A DNA stretch of 64,000 nucleotides from G963676795 sp963677215 (GCA_963677215.1 OY781919.1:1240001-1304000); one strand, 5' to 3'. Positions 32,293 through 41,940 are shown, counted from the first letter of the stretch. Numbers and translations are program-made. The notes: generated from the letters alone by a model not told the origin.

Positions 32293-33132
32293 ATGACCAC
32301 TAAACCGTCCGGGGCGCAGTCCGTGAGACAGCTTCTGGTCCGTGATCCGCAGGATCCCTGGCTGCTGCCTGGCTACGAGGCTCTGCACCAGTATTTTGGG
32401 GAGCGTGGCGAGATGGAGACCCTGGAGGTTATCAGCGACCGGCTGGGCTGGGAGCCTAGGGCGGCGGTCGATGGCTATTTCTGCCGCTATGAAATGGTTC
32501 TGCTAGTAGACGAAAATGAGCGGATCATCGCGGTGCGCGATCACAGCGTCATCGTCCCGGAGCCTGCTGGCTCAGATCAGAAGAGAAATGCGGTGGTTCA
32601 TGTGTCTCATCTCTGGATTGCCCCGCATGAGCGGGGGCGGCACAGATATTTTCTGAACGACGACATTCTGCTGAGTACAGCACGGGAGTTGATGCGCGAG
32701 GTCGGGCTGGAAGAGGATACCCCGGTCCTTGTCGCTGCCGAGGTCGAACCGCCGCAGCCGGGACATGCCGAGCGCGAGCGGCGTCTGGACGTGTTCCGGG
32801 CACTCGGTTACCGACCTGTTGCACCGGACCTGGTGACTTATCTGCAGCCCGATTTTCGCCCGCCCTCACTGATCGACGCCAGCGGCGAACAGCCGCTACC
32901 GTTGCTTCTGCTGGTCAAGCAGATCAGCCGAGTACGACCTGATCTGATCAGCGCCGCCGAGCTGCGGCAGCTGGTCGCCTGTCTCTATCATATGTACGGC
33001 AGGACCATGCGCACCGCGCACATGAAGGTCGTTTATGCTTCATTGGATAACTATCCGGCTGGTGAAATGCTACTTCAGCTTGATTGGGAGGCTCTCGAGA
33101 TTGCGGCTGACGAGAACTCACGGACGGCGTAA
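32293..33132 (+). CDS. GNAT-like protein of unknown function next to oxyR
   Basis: The frame is open from 32233, overlapping the end of oxyR, with ATGs at 32239, 32266, 32278 and 32293. The last is chosen because GAGG lies 9 nt ahead, but the start is uncertain. The product is about 280 residues. A central stretch, HLWIAPHERGRHRYF, followed by ALGYRP, resembles the acetyl-CoA-binding motif A and the late strand of GNAT acetyltransferases, but the resemblance is weak. It may be cotranscribed with oxyR. No function is claimed beyond a possible acyltransferase fold. Confidence 0.7.
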   Translation: MTTKPSGAQSVRQLLVRDPQDPWLLPGYEALHQYFGERGEMETLEVISDRLGWEPRAAVDGYFCRYEMVLLVDENERIIAVRDHSVIVPEPAGSDQKRNAVVHVSHLWIAPHERGRHRYFLNDDILLSTARELMREVGLEEDTPVLVAAEVEPPQPGHAERERRLDVFRALGYRPVAPDLVTYLQPDFRPPSLIDASGEQPLPLLLLVKQISRVRPDLISAAELRQLVACLYHMYGRTMRTAHMKVVYASLDNYPAGEMLLQLDWEALEIAADENSRTA

Positions 33133-33141
33133 ATTGATATC

Positions 33142-33654
33142 TCAGCCCTTGGCAAACGACAGGGTCAACTGCTGTCTGATGGTGTGGGCAAACCCTTCAA
33201 TGTCGCCGTCGCCTTTCAGCTGGCCGATCCGGTGGTATTTCTCTTCCTGCCACTCACCGAAATAGAAGCACTGCTCGCCCTCTTCTGTCTGGCCCAGTTC
33301 CTGGGTATAGCATTTAAATTCCGCCTTGACTTCGGCCTGACTGTTGATCTTGGTGATCAGGATCAGAGCGGTGCGCAGACACTCATCATTAAACTTTGGT
33401 TGCGGCATGGTAAAGACCAGCATCGGAAACTCTCCGGTGCGGGTGACTATGATATCGATATCGCCAGCCGTGAAATCAGCCGGTTCCTCAGGGCAGAATT
33501 CGTTGACCTGATTGAGAACTTCCTGCAGAAAATCCTGCCGGTTATCTGCTGCAAAAGCCTTGAAAAAGTACTTTGGATCGGAAGCGCAGATCTGGCGCAG
33601 GGCCGTATGGGCAAAAAGATAATGGGCTTTTCTTGGCTGAGCTTGTGCTGACAT
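33142..33654 (-). CDS. Hypothetical protein
   Basis: A 170-residue soluble acidic protein not recognised. AAAGGT lies 7 nt ahead of its ATG. Visible features: KAHYLFAHTALRQICASDP near the start, an alternating strand/helix centre (DIDIIVTRTGEFPMLVFTMP) and a YHRIGQLKGDGDIEGFAHTIR end. There is no signal peptide, membrane helix or Cys motif (three scattered Cys). It is convergent with the GNAT-like gene (9-bp gap) and stands alone. Coding status is supported by length, ribosome site and composition. Confidence 0.75.
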   Translation of the reverse strand: MSAQAQPRKAHYLFAHTALRQICASDPKYFFKAFAADNRQDFLQEVLNQVNEFCPEEPADFTAGDIDIIVTRTGEFPMLVFTMPQPKFNDECLRTALILITKINSQAEVKAEFKCYTQELGQTEEGEQCFYFGEWQEEKYHRIGQLKGDGDIEGFAHTIRQQLTLSFAKG

Positions 33655-33821
33655 CGGTTATACCTTTGTTCAAGTGATAATTTTGAGAAGACTTCTTATA
33701 CCCCAACCCTGGCTGTCGAGACCAGAGAAAGGGAAAAATAATCAGTGGCCGACTTAAGTATCGGCCTTGAGGCGGTGGAATAACTTTGCTTCGGGTTCCA
33801 GGAATAATCTGTCTTGATAGG

Positions 33822-35111
33822 TCATTGTGAAGCGGTTCTATTGGCTTCTTTATCAAGGTACATTCGCTGATCGGCAACTACGAGCAGAGTTTTCAGATCC
33901 TTGCCGTCGTTCGGGAAACTGGCATAGCCGATACTGATTCCCGGATTGAGATTTCGCTCCTGACAATAAAATGGAGTTGTCACTGCTTCGCGGATGCGGG
34001 TGACGATAGCGGTCGCATCTTCCGGGTACTGGATCCGGTCGAGGACAATGATGAATTCATCACCGCCTATGCGCGAGGCTAAATCCGTGGGGCGCAACTG
34101 GTGGATGATCCGCTGCGCGACTTCCTTGAGGACGGCATCGCCAACGGCGTGGCCATGGGTGTCGTTGATCGTTTTAAAGCGATCAAGGTCACAGAAGAGG
34201 ACCGTGATCTGGTGCTCACAGCGTTTGGCGGCATTGGTGATCCGGGCAAAATGTTGTTCGATAACCCTTAGGGTCGGAAGGCCGGTCAGGTTATCCCGAT
34301 AGGCAATCTGCTCCAGATCATCGCGTTGCTGTTCTATCATCGATACCGCCTGCTCCAGCAGGCGACTGGTCGTGATAAAAAATGCCCGTTCATGTTCGAT
34401 ACGTTCACGTTGCAGTTTTTGTCTCAGCAGCAGAGAGTTGAGTTCGGCTGCCGTCAAATCGCTGCTGTTGAGTGTACCGTTTTCTATGGTTTCGAGCCGT
34501 TCAAGATCGACGCTTTGCGGTCGGAACTGAAAACTGACTGTAATCCTGTTGTAGAAAAGGTAATCGCTTCCGGGGTAAGGGCTGGATTCGACGTCGACCT
34601 GGTAATAGTCAAGGTCGTTAAGCGGAATAAATCCTCCGTAAAAAACTCCTCGGACGAACTCACCACGGAAAGGGGAAACGTCTTCAAAGACGGCGATTCC
34701 CTGTTCTTCGTCGATGTCCAGCATGCGACACCAGCCGACAATCTCTTTGGGACCGCGGACAACAGATTTATAGCTTTTCCCTTCCTTGTGCAGGTAGAGC
34801 CAGTCACGGCTGTTGTTAATGGGTTGCGATAAGAGTAAGGGCTGATGAAAAGACAGCTGGGAGAAAGCGCTGCCGATCTCAAAGGCCAGAGCATTGCTCT
34901 GCGGAAAAGCGCAGCGGAAATCAGTTAACAGATTCAGCAGCAGCTGGAAGGGGTACCAGCCCTGCGGATCAATCTCTTCGGCGACCAGACCCGATTCACG
35001 TAAATCTATCAGGCAATGATGGGGACAGGCTTCGAATAGGACTTTCAGGTAAAGCCCTGAGACTTCCCCTTCTGGTGCTTGTCTGTTGGTAAGCTCAGAA
35101 TCTGGCTCCAT
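33822..35111 (-). CDS. Diguanylate cyclase with unidentified N-terminal domain
   Basis: A 429-residue cytoplasmic protein. The C-terminal GGDEF domain (about 265-425) has the catalytic SRIGGDEF (near 350) and an RPTD inhibitory-site motif five residues ahead, so it should be an active, product-inhibited diguanylate cyclase. A coiled coil (about 220-265) joins it to an N-terminal ~210-residue domain (ACPHHCLIDLRESG, WYPFQLLLNLLTDFR, VVRGPKEIVGWCRML) that I do not recognise. It contains Cys and His residues that could bind a cofactor. The gene is monocistronic and divergent from dbpA. The signal is unknown. Confidence 0.9.
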   Translation of the reverse strand: MEPDSELTNRQAPEGEVSGLYLKVLFEACPHHCLIDLRESGLVAEEIDPQGWYPFQLLLNLLTDFRCAFPQSNALAFEIGSAFSQLSFHQPLLLSQPINNSRDWLYLHKEGKSYKSVVRGPKEIVGWCRMLDIDEEQGIAVFEDVSPFRGEFVRGVFYGGFIPLNDLDYYQVDVESSPYPGSDYLFYNRITVSFQFRPQSVDLERLETIENGTLNSSDLTAAELNSLLLRQKLQRERIEHERAFFITTSRLLEQAVSMIEQQRDDLEQIAYRDNLTGLPTLRVIEQHFARITNAAKRCEHQITVLFCDLDRFKTINDTHGHAVGDAVLKEVAQRIIHQLRPTDLASRIGGDEFIIVLDRIQYPEDATAIVTRIREAVTTPFYCQERNLNPGISIGYASFPNDGKDLKTLLVVADQRMYLDKEANRTASQ

Positions 35112-35328
35112 GACTTAAACCCTTCAGTTAGGCTATATTAAAAATCATACATCTAGTAAAATGGTAAAGAAAAGCTTTTTAATATTAATGGCGCTATCTT
35201 GCTCTTAGGCTTTGCCCTTGTGTAAAAGTGATGGTGTCATTAGTGCCGATGTGTTAGAAGTCCTTTCGTTTTTTTGCTGAAAACTTTTATTTTATCGTTA
35301 GTTATATAAATAGAACAGGACAAGCCCC

Positions 35329-36726
35329 GTGTCTCAAGCCGATTTCGCTGCTTTACCGCTCCACGCCGATTTGCTCAGCACTCTGAGCGCTATCGGTTAT
35401 ATGACCATGACGCCGATCCAGGAACGCAGTTTGCCGCAGATCCTGGCCGGGCGGGATGTCATCGGCCAGGGCAAGACCGGCTCCGGAAAGACGGCCGCCT
35501 TCGGCCTCGGGCTGCTCAACAAGCTTGATGTCAAGGTCTTCCGGGTTCAGTCGCTAGTCCTCTGTCCGACCCGCGAGTTGGCCGACCAGGTCGCCCAGGA
35601 GATTCGCAAGCTGGCGCGCAGCATCCATAACATCAAGGTTCTCACCCTCTGTGGTGGCATGCCCTTCGGGCCGCAGCTCAGTTCCCTGGAACATGGCGCG
35701 CACATTATCGTCGGCACGCCTGGTCGGGTTGAAGAGCATGTGCGGCGTGGTTCGCTGCGGCTTGAGAATCTGACGTTGTTGGTGCTTGATGAAGCCGACA
35801 GGATGCTCGAGATGGGTTTTCAGGAAGAGCTGGATGCGATAATCGAGCAGACACCGCCGACGCGCCAGACCCTGCTGTTCAGTGCCACTTATCCGCAGCA
35901 GATCGCCTCGATCGCCGAGCGGGTCATGCAGGATCCACTGATGGTTCTGGTTGAAGCGACCCACGCCGATACGGTAATCGAACAGCATTTCTATCAGGTT
36001 GACGAGGATGAGGTGCAACAGCAACGCAAGAGGGCATTGCGGCTGCTGTTGCACCACTATCGGCCGGCTTCGAGCGTGATCTTCTGCAGCACTAAGCGCG
36101 ACGCCCAGGAGGTCGCCGATGAGCTGTCCGGGCATGGCTTGAGCGCTCTGGCCATCCATGGCGATCTGGAACAGCGCGATCGCGATCTGGCCCTGGTGCG
36201 CTTCGCCAACGGCAGCGTTTCAATTCTGGTCGCCACCGATGTCGCCGCGCGCGGTCTCGATATCGAAGCGCTTGATCTGGTCATCAACTATCATCTGGCC
36301 CGCGAGCCAGAGGTTCATGTCCACCGTATCGGCCGCACCGGGCGAGCCGGCAGCCAGGGGCTGGCCTGTGCCCTGTTCAGTGACAAGGAAACCTTCAAGG
36401 TCTCGCGGCTGGGGCGTTTTCTCCAGCATGAATTATCAGCTGAAGAACTGCCGGACGAATCTGTTCTGGATACGCCGCTGGCCGAACCGCTGATGGTGAC
36501 CCTACAGATCGACGGCGGCAAGCGCAACAAGCTGCGTCCGGGCGATATTCTCGGCTGCCTTACTGCTCCGGGAGGCATCCGCGGAGAGCAGGTCGGCAAG
36601 ATCAAGCTGTTTGCCAACTGGGCCTTTGTCGCAGTAGAGAGAACGGTTGAAAAAAAGGCTCTCAGGCAACTTAACGAAGGACGCCTGAAAGGGCGCAACT
36701 TCCGCGCCCGGGCGGTGCACAGGTAA
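35329..36726 (+). CDS. dbpA: DEAD-box RNA helicase DbpA
   Basis: A 465-residue DEAD-box helicase starting at GTG (AGGA lies 9 nt ahead). Motifs: Q-motif TPIQERSLP, Walker A GKTGSGKT, PTRELA, GTPGR, DEAD, SAT, and ATDVAARGLD with HRIGRTGRAG in the second RecA domain. The C-terminal ~75 residues (LRPGDILGCLTAPGGIRGEQVGKIKLF) are the DbpA RNA-binding domain, which in other bacteria binds hairpin 92 of 23S rRNA and directs the helicase to 50S assembly. Length is typical. The gene is followed at 2 bp by the convergent radical SAM gene. Confidence 0.95.
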   Translation: MSQADFAALPLHADLLSTLSAIGYMTMTPIQERSLPQILAGRDVIGQGKTGSGKTAAFGLGLLNKLDVKVFRVQSLVLCPTRELADQVAQEIRKLARSIHNIKVLTLCGGMPFGPQLSSLEHGAHIIVGTPGRVEEHVRRGSLRLENLTLLVLDEADRMLEMGFQEELDAIIEQTPPTRQTLLFSATYPQQIASIAERVMQDPLMVLVEATHADTVIEQHFYQVDEDEVQQQRKRALRLLLHHYRPASSVIFCSTKRDAQEVADELSGHGLSALAIHGDLEQRDRDLALVRFANGSVSILVATDVAARGLDIEALDLVINYHLAREPEVHVHRIGRTGRAGSQGLACALFSDKETFKVSRLGRFLQHELSAEELPDESVLDTPLAEPLMVTLQIDGGKRNKLRPGDILGCLTAPGGIRGEQVGKIKLFANWAFVAVERTVEKKALRQLNEGRLKGRNFRARAVHR

Positions 36727-36727
36727 C

Positions 36728-38338
36728 TTAATCTTTTGCCTGCGCCGTCAGGGCATTGTTGGCAAAAAACAGCGCATGATTTGAAGTGAACAGCGGTGGG
36801 GTGCGGTTGACGATGGCGCGGATCTTCGCCGAGCCGAGCAGGCGCTGGTTGAGGAAGCGTCTTGCCGTGGCGCGGTTCCAGGTGTTGTCTGTGTGGAAAC
36901 GCTGATAGAGCCCCAGCGGGTTGTCTGTCGCGATCTCGTCGGTGGCGCTGATTCCGTAGCTTTCAGGGGTGTCGAGCAGGCCAGAGGCGCGCGGCATGTT
37001 CATGATTGCCAGATTCAAAAAGCCGATTTCGTTAGCGTGCTTTTCCAGGAACTCAAGGGTCTGTAGTGCGTCGGCTTCTGTTTCCCCCGGAGTGCCGAGC
37101 ATGATGTAGACAAAGGTGGCGATGCCGGCGGCTTTGAGGTTGGCCAGTATCCGTTCTACCGATTCAAGACGAATACCCTTCTGCAGCCGGTCGAGGACCT
37201 GTTGCGAACCTGATTCCAGCCCCAGTTGCAGCATTTTACAACCACTCATCGCCAGTTTTTTCACAAAATCAGCATCTTCCAGCGCTTTTTCAAAACGGAC
37301 AAAACCGAACCAGCTGATCCCCTTGAGCAGCTCTGCATTCTCGGTCAGATGCCTGAGCATATTGACCGGGATGGCGTTATCGGTCAGCTGAATGTGGCTG
37401 ACGCTATACTTGTCCGCCAACTCGCGCATGGTTTGCGCCAGTCGGGCCTTGGGAAAAGCACTGTAAGGGTGGACCGGGTTGGCGGCTTCCGGGCAGAACA
37501 GGCACTTGCGCCAGTAGCAGCCGCGTGAGGCGGTCAGCGGCAGAATAGGGAGGGGCGACAGGTAGTCACCGCAGCGGGCGAAACTGAAATCGGGGGTGAA
37601 GGCGATAGCGCTGCAGTCGGCAAAGGTATAGGACTTGTCGCTCTGGGTCACCAAGGCGTACAGGCTAGCTTCCCCCGGTCCGAAGACCAGATGATCGAAG
37701 ACCGGCAATTTTAGCTTAAGCTCTTTGATCATCTGGTGCCAGGAGGTGATCAGTCCACCACCGGCAATCAGGATGGTGTTTGGCAGGGCCCGGCGCAGCA
37801 GACCAGCCAGCTCAAAGGCCGGAAGGGCCTGGTGCAGGTAGTTGATCGAAATGGCGATCATCCCTGGGGTTAACGCTTCGATCTGTGGCACCAGCCTTGT
37901 GGTGAAATAGTCGGCAAACAGGGTTGGGCAGGTTCCTGCGGCTATCCGTTCGAGATCATCTGGAGCAAAGGGGGAGAGGGCGTTGTGCTGATAATCTCCC
38001 AGGGTCAGTTTTTCGTCGGCCGTATTCCACAGGGCGAGCAAGCGGTTGAGGTAGCGCACCGCGGTGTTGTAGCGGGCAAAGTTTGTTCCGGCGCTTGAGC
38101 GCATGACCTCAAGTGATTTGGCGCGATGCTTGAGCGCCCTGCGCAGAGTCGTATCGTTGCTGTCGGCACTCTGATCCTTGAGGCGCTCTTCTTCAAGGAG
38201 AAATAGATAGGCTTCCAGGTTGGCGTCGATTGCTTCAACCTGTTGTCCCCTGGCGTGCAGATGGGCACAGAGGATCGCCAGCGCCAGCGGTGGCTCGGCC
38301 GGTTTGAGTGCCGGCGGTTGAATCAGCAGGGTGGTCAT
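36728..38338 (-). CDS. B12-binding-type radical SAM protein
   Basis: A 536-residue protein. An N-terminal Rossmann-like cobalamin-binding region (LLIQPPALKPAEPPLALAIL start, then ALTPGMIAISINY and LIAGGGLIT) is followed by a radical SAM core. The cluster motif is SRGCYWRKCLFC, a Cx4Cx2C spacing instead of the usual Cx3Cx2C. Later elements fit: LQLTDNAI, LGLESGSQQVLDRLQKG, and the YIMLGTPGE segment. The substrate is unknown. Its ATG overlaps the yaeQ stop (ATGA), so the two are coupled. No RiPP precursor or biosynthetic partner is adjacent. Confidence 0.88.
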   Translation of the reverse strand: MTTLLIQPPALKPAEPPLALAILCAHLHARGQQVEAIDANLEAYLFLLEEERLKDQSADSNDTTLRRALKHRAKSLEVMRSSAGTNFARYNTAVRYLNRLLALWNTADEKLTLGDYQHNALSPFAPDDLERIAAGTCPTLFADYFTTRLVPQIEALTPGMIAISINYLHQALPAFELAGLLRRALPNTILIAGGGLITSWHQMIKELKLKLPVFDHLVFGPGEASLYALVTQSDKSYTFADCSAIAFTPDFSFARCGDYLSPLPILPLTASRGCYWRKCLFCPEAANPVHPYSAFPKARLAQTMRELADKYSVSHIQLTDNAIPVNMLRHLTENAELLKGISWFGFVRFEKALEDADFVKKLAMSGCKMLQLGLESGSQQVLDRLQKGIRLESVERILANLKAAGIATFVYIMLGTPGETEADALQTLEFLEKHANEIGFLNLAIMNMPRASGLLDTPESYGISATDEIATDNPLGLYQRFHTDNTWNRATARRFLNQRLLGSAKIRAIVNRTPPLFTSNHALFFANNALTAQAKD

Positions 38339-38880
38339 TTTGCATCCTTGAGTCGCTGCGGGGTCAGGATCAGGGTGGTGTCTTCAGCGTTGAGCCACAG
38401 GCTGCCGTCCTGAATCGTGCATTCAAGGCGCATGTTGCGCTGCGCCAGTTGTTCCAGGGCTCTGCTCTCTGCGGTACTGATGTTGATGATCTCAAGATTG
38501 TCATAGCGCTGCAGGGCTTCAGCGTTTTTCTGCCACCAGAGGTCGGCGCCACGGCCGCCGTAGAGACAGAGGAGAACATGCGAAGCCCGACTGCAGGCCT
38601 TGCGGACTCGGCGTTCGTCGGGCAGGCCGACATCGATCCACAGTTCGATCTCCCCGCTGAAGGACTGTTGCCAGAGGTCGGGTTCGGCATCGGCGCAGAG
38701 CCCCTTGGTAAAGCTCAGGCGCTCGTCGGCATGCAGCAGGAAGGCGAGCAGCCGGATCATCAGCCGTTCGTCGGTTTCCGACGGATGGCGGGCGAGGGTC
38801 AATTGATGATCAGCATAGTAATGGCGATCGAGATCGGCGATCTGTACCGCTGCTTTGTAAATGGTTGAACCAAGGGCCAT
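38335..38880 (-). CDS. yaeQ: YaeQ family protein
   Basis: A 181-residue protein closely matching YaeQ over its full length. Conserved stretches are MALGSTIYKAAVQIADLDR, LTLARHPSETDERLMIRLLA, RLSFTKGLCADAEPDLW, ELWIDVGLPDERRVRKAC and the CTIQDGSLWL end. The fold is nuclease-like (PD-(D/E)XK related); the biological role is unsettled, with E. coli YaeQ once linked to suppression of rfaH defects. The overlap with the radical SAM gene indicates a two-gene operon, an association I cannot explain. Confidence 0.94.
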   Translation of the reverse strand: MALGSTIYKAAVQIADLDRHYYADHQLTLARHPSETDERLMIRLLAFLLHADERLSFTKGLCADAEPDLWQQSFSGEIELWIDVGLPDERRVRKACSRASHVLLCLYGGRGADLWWQKNAEALQRYDNLEIINISTAESRALEQLAQRNMRLECTIQDGSLWLNAEDTTLILTPQRLKDAK

Positions 38881-39043
38881 AGTGGTCTGCTTTCTCGGGA
38901 ATCCGATGTGAGTCGGCTGACTATAGAAGATCGGAGATGGTGGAGCAAGCTGTTACATTTTGACAAAGTCGGTTAGCATTGGGGATACTGTCAGAGTTGC
39001 TTAGCGTTTCAACGTCGATCAAAAAACAAAAGGGGGATGCCGT

Positions 39044-40591
39044 ATGTTTTCGAGATTGATTCTTGCATCACTGGCGCTGCTCGCCTTGCTGTCCGGTTGT
39101 GCCGTCAATCCGGTGACCGGGGAAAATCAGCTGATTCTGGTCAGCGAGCAGCAGGAGCTGGCCATTGGCGACAACCAGTATTCCCCGGCCCGCCAGGGGC
39201 AGGGGGGAGACTATGTGGCCGATCCCGCGTTGAGTCGTTATGTCAACCAGGTGGGGCAGCGCCTGGCTGCGGTCAGTGATCGCAAGCTCCCCTATGAATT
39301 TACCGTTCTCAACAGCTCGGTGCCCAATGCCTGGGCGCTGCCGGGCGGCAAGATCACCATCAACCGCGGTCTGCTGACCGAGCTGCAAACCGAATCGGAG
39401 TTGGCCGCGGTGCTCGGCCATGAGATCGTCCATGCCGCTGCCCGGCATGGCGCCCAGGGGATGACCCGCGGTATGCTGTTGCAGTCGGCGGTTGTCGGTG
39501 TGACCCTGGCGACCAGTGATCAGGACTATGGTCAATGGGCGCAGATGGGCGCCGGGATCGGCGCACAGCTGGTCAGCCAGCGTTACGGGCGCGATGCAGA
39601 GCGCGAGTCGGATCATTACGGCATGCTCTATATGTCACGCGCCGGTTACGACCCGCAGGGAGCGGTCGATCTGCAGCGCACTTTCCTTGCCCTGCAGGAC
39701 GGGCAACGCCAGGATTTCATCAGTGGTCTGTTCGCCAGTCACCCGCCGTCACAGGAACGTCTGCAGAATAATATCGCAATGCTGGCAGAGCTGCCAAAAG
39801 GGGGAGAGGTCGGTCGTCAGAACTATCAGGCCAGGATCGCTCACCTGATGAAAACCAAACCGGCCTACGAGGCGTTTGACAAAGGGCGTCAGGCGCTTGC
39901 CGACAAGGACTATGCCAAGGCGAAGTCGCTGGCCCAGCAGGCGATCCGCCTGGAACCGAAGGAAGCGATCTTCTATGGGCTGCTTGGTGACGCCGAGCAG
40001 AAGAACAAAAGGCTGAGCATGGCGGTGAGCCAATACAACAAGGCGATCGACCTCAATCCCGGCTATTTTTATCACTACCTGCAGCGCGGCAAGGTCTACG
40101 AGCAGCTGGACCGGCCAAAAGAGGCGGAACTCGACCTCAAGCACAGCGTCGAGCTGCTGCCGACGGCTGATGCCTATTATCTGCTCGGCAATATCTCGCA
40201 GAACAGTGGCCGTTTGAGTGATGCCAAGAGCTACTACGCGAAAATTGCCAGCACCAGCAATGAGATTGGCACGCAGGCCTACGGCGCCCTGGTCGATCTG
40301 GACCTGGACAGCAACCCCGGCGAATATCTGAGCGTCCGTAGCGGGCAGGACAAGCAGGGGCGCATCCTGGCCGAAATCAGCAATCCCACGCCACGAGCGG
40401 TCGGCAAAATAGTGCTGCTTGTGACTTATAAAAACGGGCAGGGTAAAAACAGAAGTATATCGATCCGTCTGCCGGGACAGGTGGCGGCCGAGTCGAATAG
40501 AATCTTCGACCTTGGCATCGCCGACAAACTGGCCAGCGAAAAGGCCCAGAGCTTCAGCGTGAAAATCAGTGCAGCTGGGCTGATGAAATAG
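39044..40591 (+). CDS. M48 family metalloprotease with TPR repeats, lipoprotein
   Basis: A 515-residue envelope protease. The signal peptide ends in a lipobox LLSGC (Cys near 19), so the protein is lipid-anchored. The M48 domain has the zinc motif HEIVH (near 126) and the third ligand in RDAERESDHYG. TPR repeats follow from about 285 to 420 (AKSLAQQAIRLEPKEAIFYG, AVSQYNKAIDLNPGYFYHYL), then a beta-rich C-terminal region of about 90 residues. The architecture is like BepA/YfgC, which degrades or helps assemble outer-membrane proteins, with an extra C-terminal domain. GGGGGA precedes the ATG. The radical SAM gene starts 18 bp later. Confidence 0.93.
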   Translation: MFSRLILASLALLALLSGCAVNPVTGENQLILVSEQQELAIGDNQYSPARQGQGGDYVADPALSRYVNQVGQRLAAVSDRKLPYEFTVLNSSVPNAWALPGGKITINRGLLTELQTESELAAVLGHEIVHAAARHGAQGMTRGMLLQSAVVGVTLATSDQDYGQWAQMGAGIGAQLVSQRYGRDAERESDHYGMLYMSRAGYDPQGAVDLQRTFLALQDGQRQDFISGLFASHPPSQERLQNNIAMLAELPKGGEVGRQNYQARIAHLMKTKPAYEAFDKGRQALADKDYAKAKSLAQQAIRLEPKEAIFYGLLGDAEQKNKRLSMAVSQYNKAIDLNPGYFYHYLQRGKVYEQLDRPKEAELDLKHSVELLPTADAYYLLGNISQNSGRLSDAKSYYAKIASTSNEIGTQAYGALVDLDLDSNPGEYLSVRSGQDKQGRILAEISNPTPRAVGKIVLLVTYKNGQGKNRSISIRLPGQVAAESNRIFDLGIADKLASEKAQSFSVKISAAGLMK

Positions 40592-40609
40592 AGCCGGAAC
40601 AGAACGGGA

Positions 40610-41761
40610 ATGAGTGTGTCTGAAGATTATCAAGGGTTTGAGATTGGTCGGATCCGGCCGCCAAGCGAAGCGAACAGTCTGCTGTTGCGGGTGACCCGCA
40701 GCTGTCCATGGAATCGCTGTAAGTTCTGCGGCATCTATCGCGGTCAGCAGTTCAGTGTCAGGCCGGTAGAGCACCTGTTACGTGATATCGACAGGGTGAA
40801 GCACTACAGCGATCAGATAACCCTGATAGTTCAGCAGGAGGGGGACGCCTATCCGCAATTGCTCGCCCTGGAACGCAGTCTCGACCAAGGTGAGCTGCAG
40901 GCCTTTCATTCGGCTATCCGCTGGCTGCAGGGGGGGATGAAGTCGGTATTCCTGCAGGATGCCAACAGCCTGGTGATCAAGGCAGCCGATATGATCCGTA
41001 TCCTCGAATACCTGCGCCAGGTGTTTCCGCAGATCGAGCGGATCACCAGCTATGCCCGTTCCCATTCCATCGCCCGGATCGCCGACGAAGATCTGGCCCG
41101 CATGGCACGCGCCGGACTTAATCGCATCCATATCGGTCTCGAATCGGCGGCCGATGTAGTTCTTTCCATGGTCTGCAAGGGGGTCGACAAGCAGACCCAC
41201 ATCCTGGCCGGTCAGAAGGTCAAAAGGGCGGGGATCGAGCTGTCGGAATATTTCATGCCCGGCCTGGGGGGCGAAAAATATTCACGTGAAAATGCTCTTG
41301 AGACGGCTGACGCGCTGAATCAGATCAACCCGGACTTTATCCGGATCAGGACTCTGGGTATCCCGGAAGATGTCGATCTTTATCAGGATCTGCAGTCCGG
41401 CAAGTTTGCGCCGCTCGGAGATGTTGCCAAGGCCGTAGAGCTGTTACTGATGCTCGACAATCTTGAGGGGATCACCAGCCAGGTAAAAAGTGATCATATC
41501 GTCAACCTGTTTGCCGAGGTTGAAGGGCAGCTGCCGACGGATCAGCAAAAAATCACCGAGCCAATACGACGATTTTTGCAGATGGAGGAGGATGAGCAGC
41601 TTCTATATCAGGTTGGCAGGCGCTGTGGAATCATGACCCGACTGAATGATTTGAATGACAGGCAGCTCCACAACCGGGCTGAGCAGCAGAAGCGCCATTA
41701 CGGGGTGACCGCAAAAAACATCAATATATGGGTCGAACAGATGCTGAGACACTATATATAG
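40610..41761 (+). CDS. Radical SAM protein (COG1032-like)
   Basis: A 383-residue radical SAM protein. The cluster motif is RSCPWNRCKFC (near 30-38), again Cx4Cx2C. Other core features are QDANSLVIKAADMIRIL, a RIHIGLESAADVVLSMVCKG block, and GIELSEYFMPGLGG. No cobalamin domain precedes it. The family occurs in anaerobes, often annotated only as radical SAM protein; the substrate is unknown. It lies 18 bp behind the M48 protease on the same strand and is probably cotranscribed with it. Its stop is about 85 bp ahead of the first rRNA promoter. Confidence 0.88.
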   Translation: MSVSEDYQGFEIGRIRPPSEANSLLLRVTRSCPWNRCKFCGIYRGQQFSVRPVEHLLRDIDRVKHYSDQITLIVQQEGDAYPQLLALERSLDQGELQAFHSAIRWLQGGMKSVFLQDANSLVIKAADMIRILEYLRQVFPQIERITSYARSHSIARIADEDLARMARAGLNRIHIGLESAADVVLSMVCKGVDKQTHILAGQKVKRAGIELSEYFMPGLGGEKYSRENALETADALNQINPDFIRIRTLGIPEDVDLYQDLQSGKFAPLGDVAKAVELLLMLDNLEGITSQVKSDHIVNLFAEVEGQLPTDQQKITEPIRRFLQMEEDEQLLYQVGRRCGIMTRLNDLNDRQLHNRAEQQKRHYGVTAKNINIWVEQMLRHYI

Positions 41762-41846
41762 CATCGAATCTGAAGGGGCTGGAGTGAGCCAGGAATGGCT
41801 AGAAAATAAAAAAAATGGTACTGACAAAAAAAAGTGAAAAAAGCTG

Positions 41847-41875
41847 TTGACGGACTCGGTGAGATTGGTTATAAA
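41847..41875 (+). promoter_or_regulatory. rRNA operon promoter P1
   Basis: TTGACG, 17-nt spacer, TATAAA. An A-rich stretch (AAAAAAAGTGAAAAAAG) directly upstream resembles an UP element. Confidence 0.75.
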
Positions 41876-41940
41876 CCGCATCCGCTGCAGGGAACAACGC
41901 AAAACGCTCACTGCGGCGGCGAAAAAAAAGAAAAAACTTG

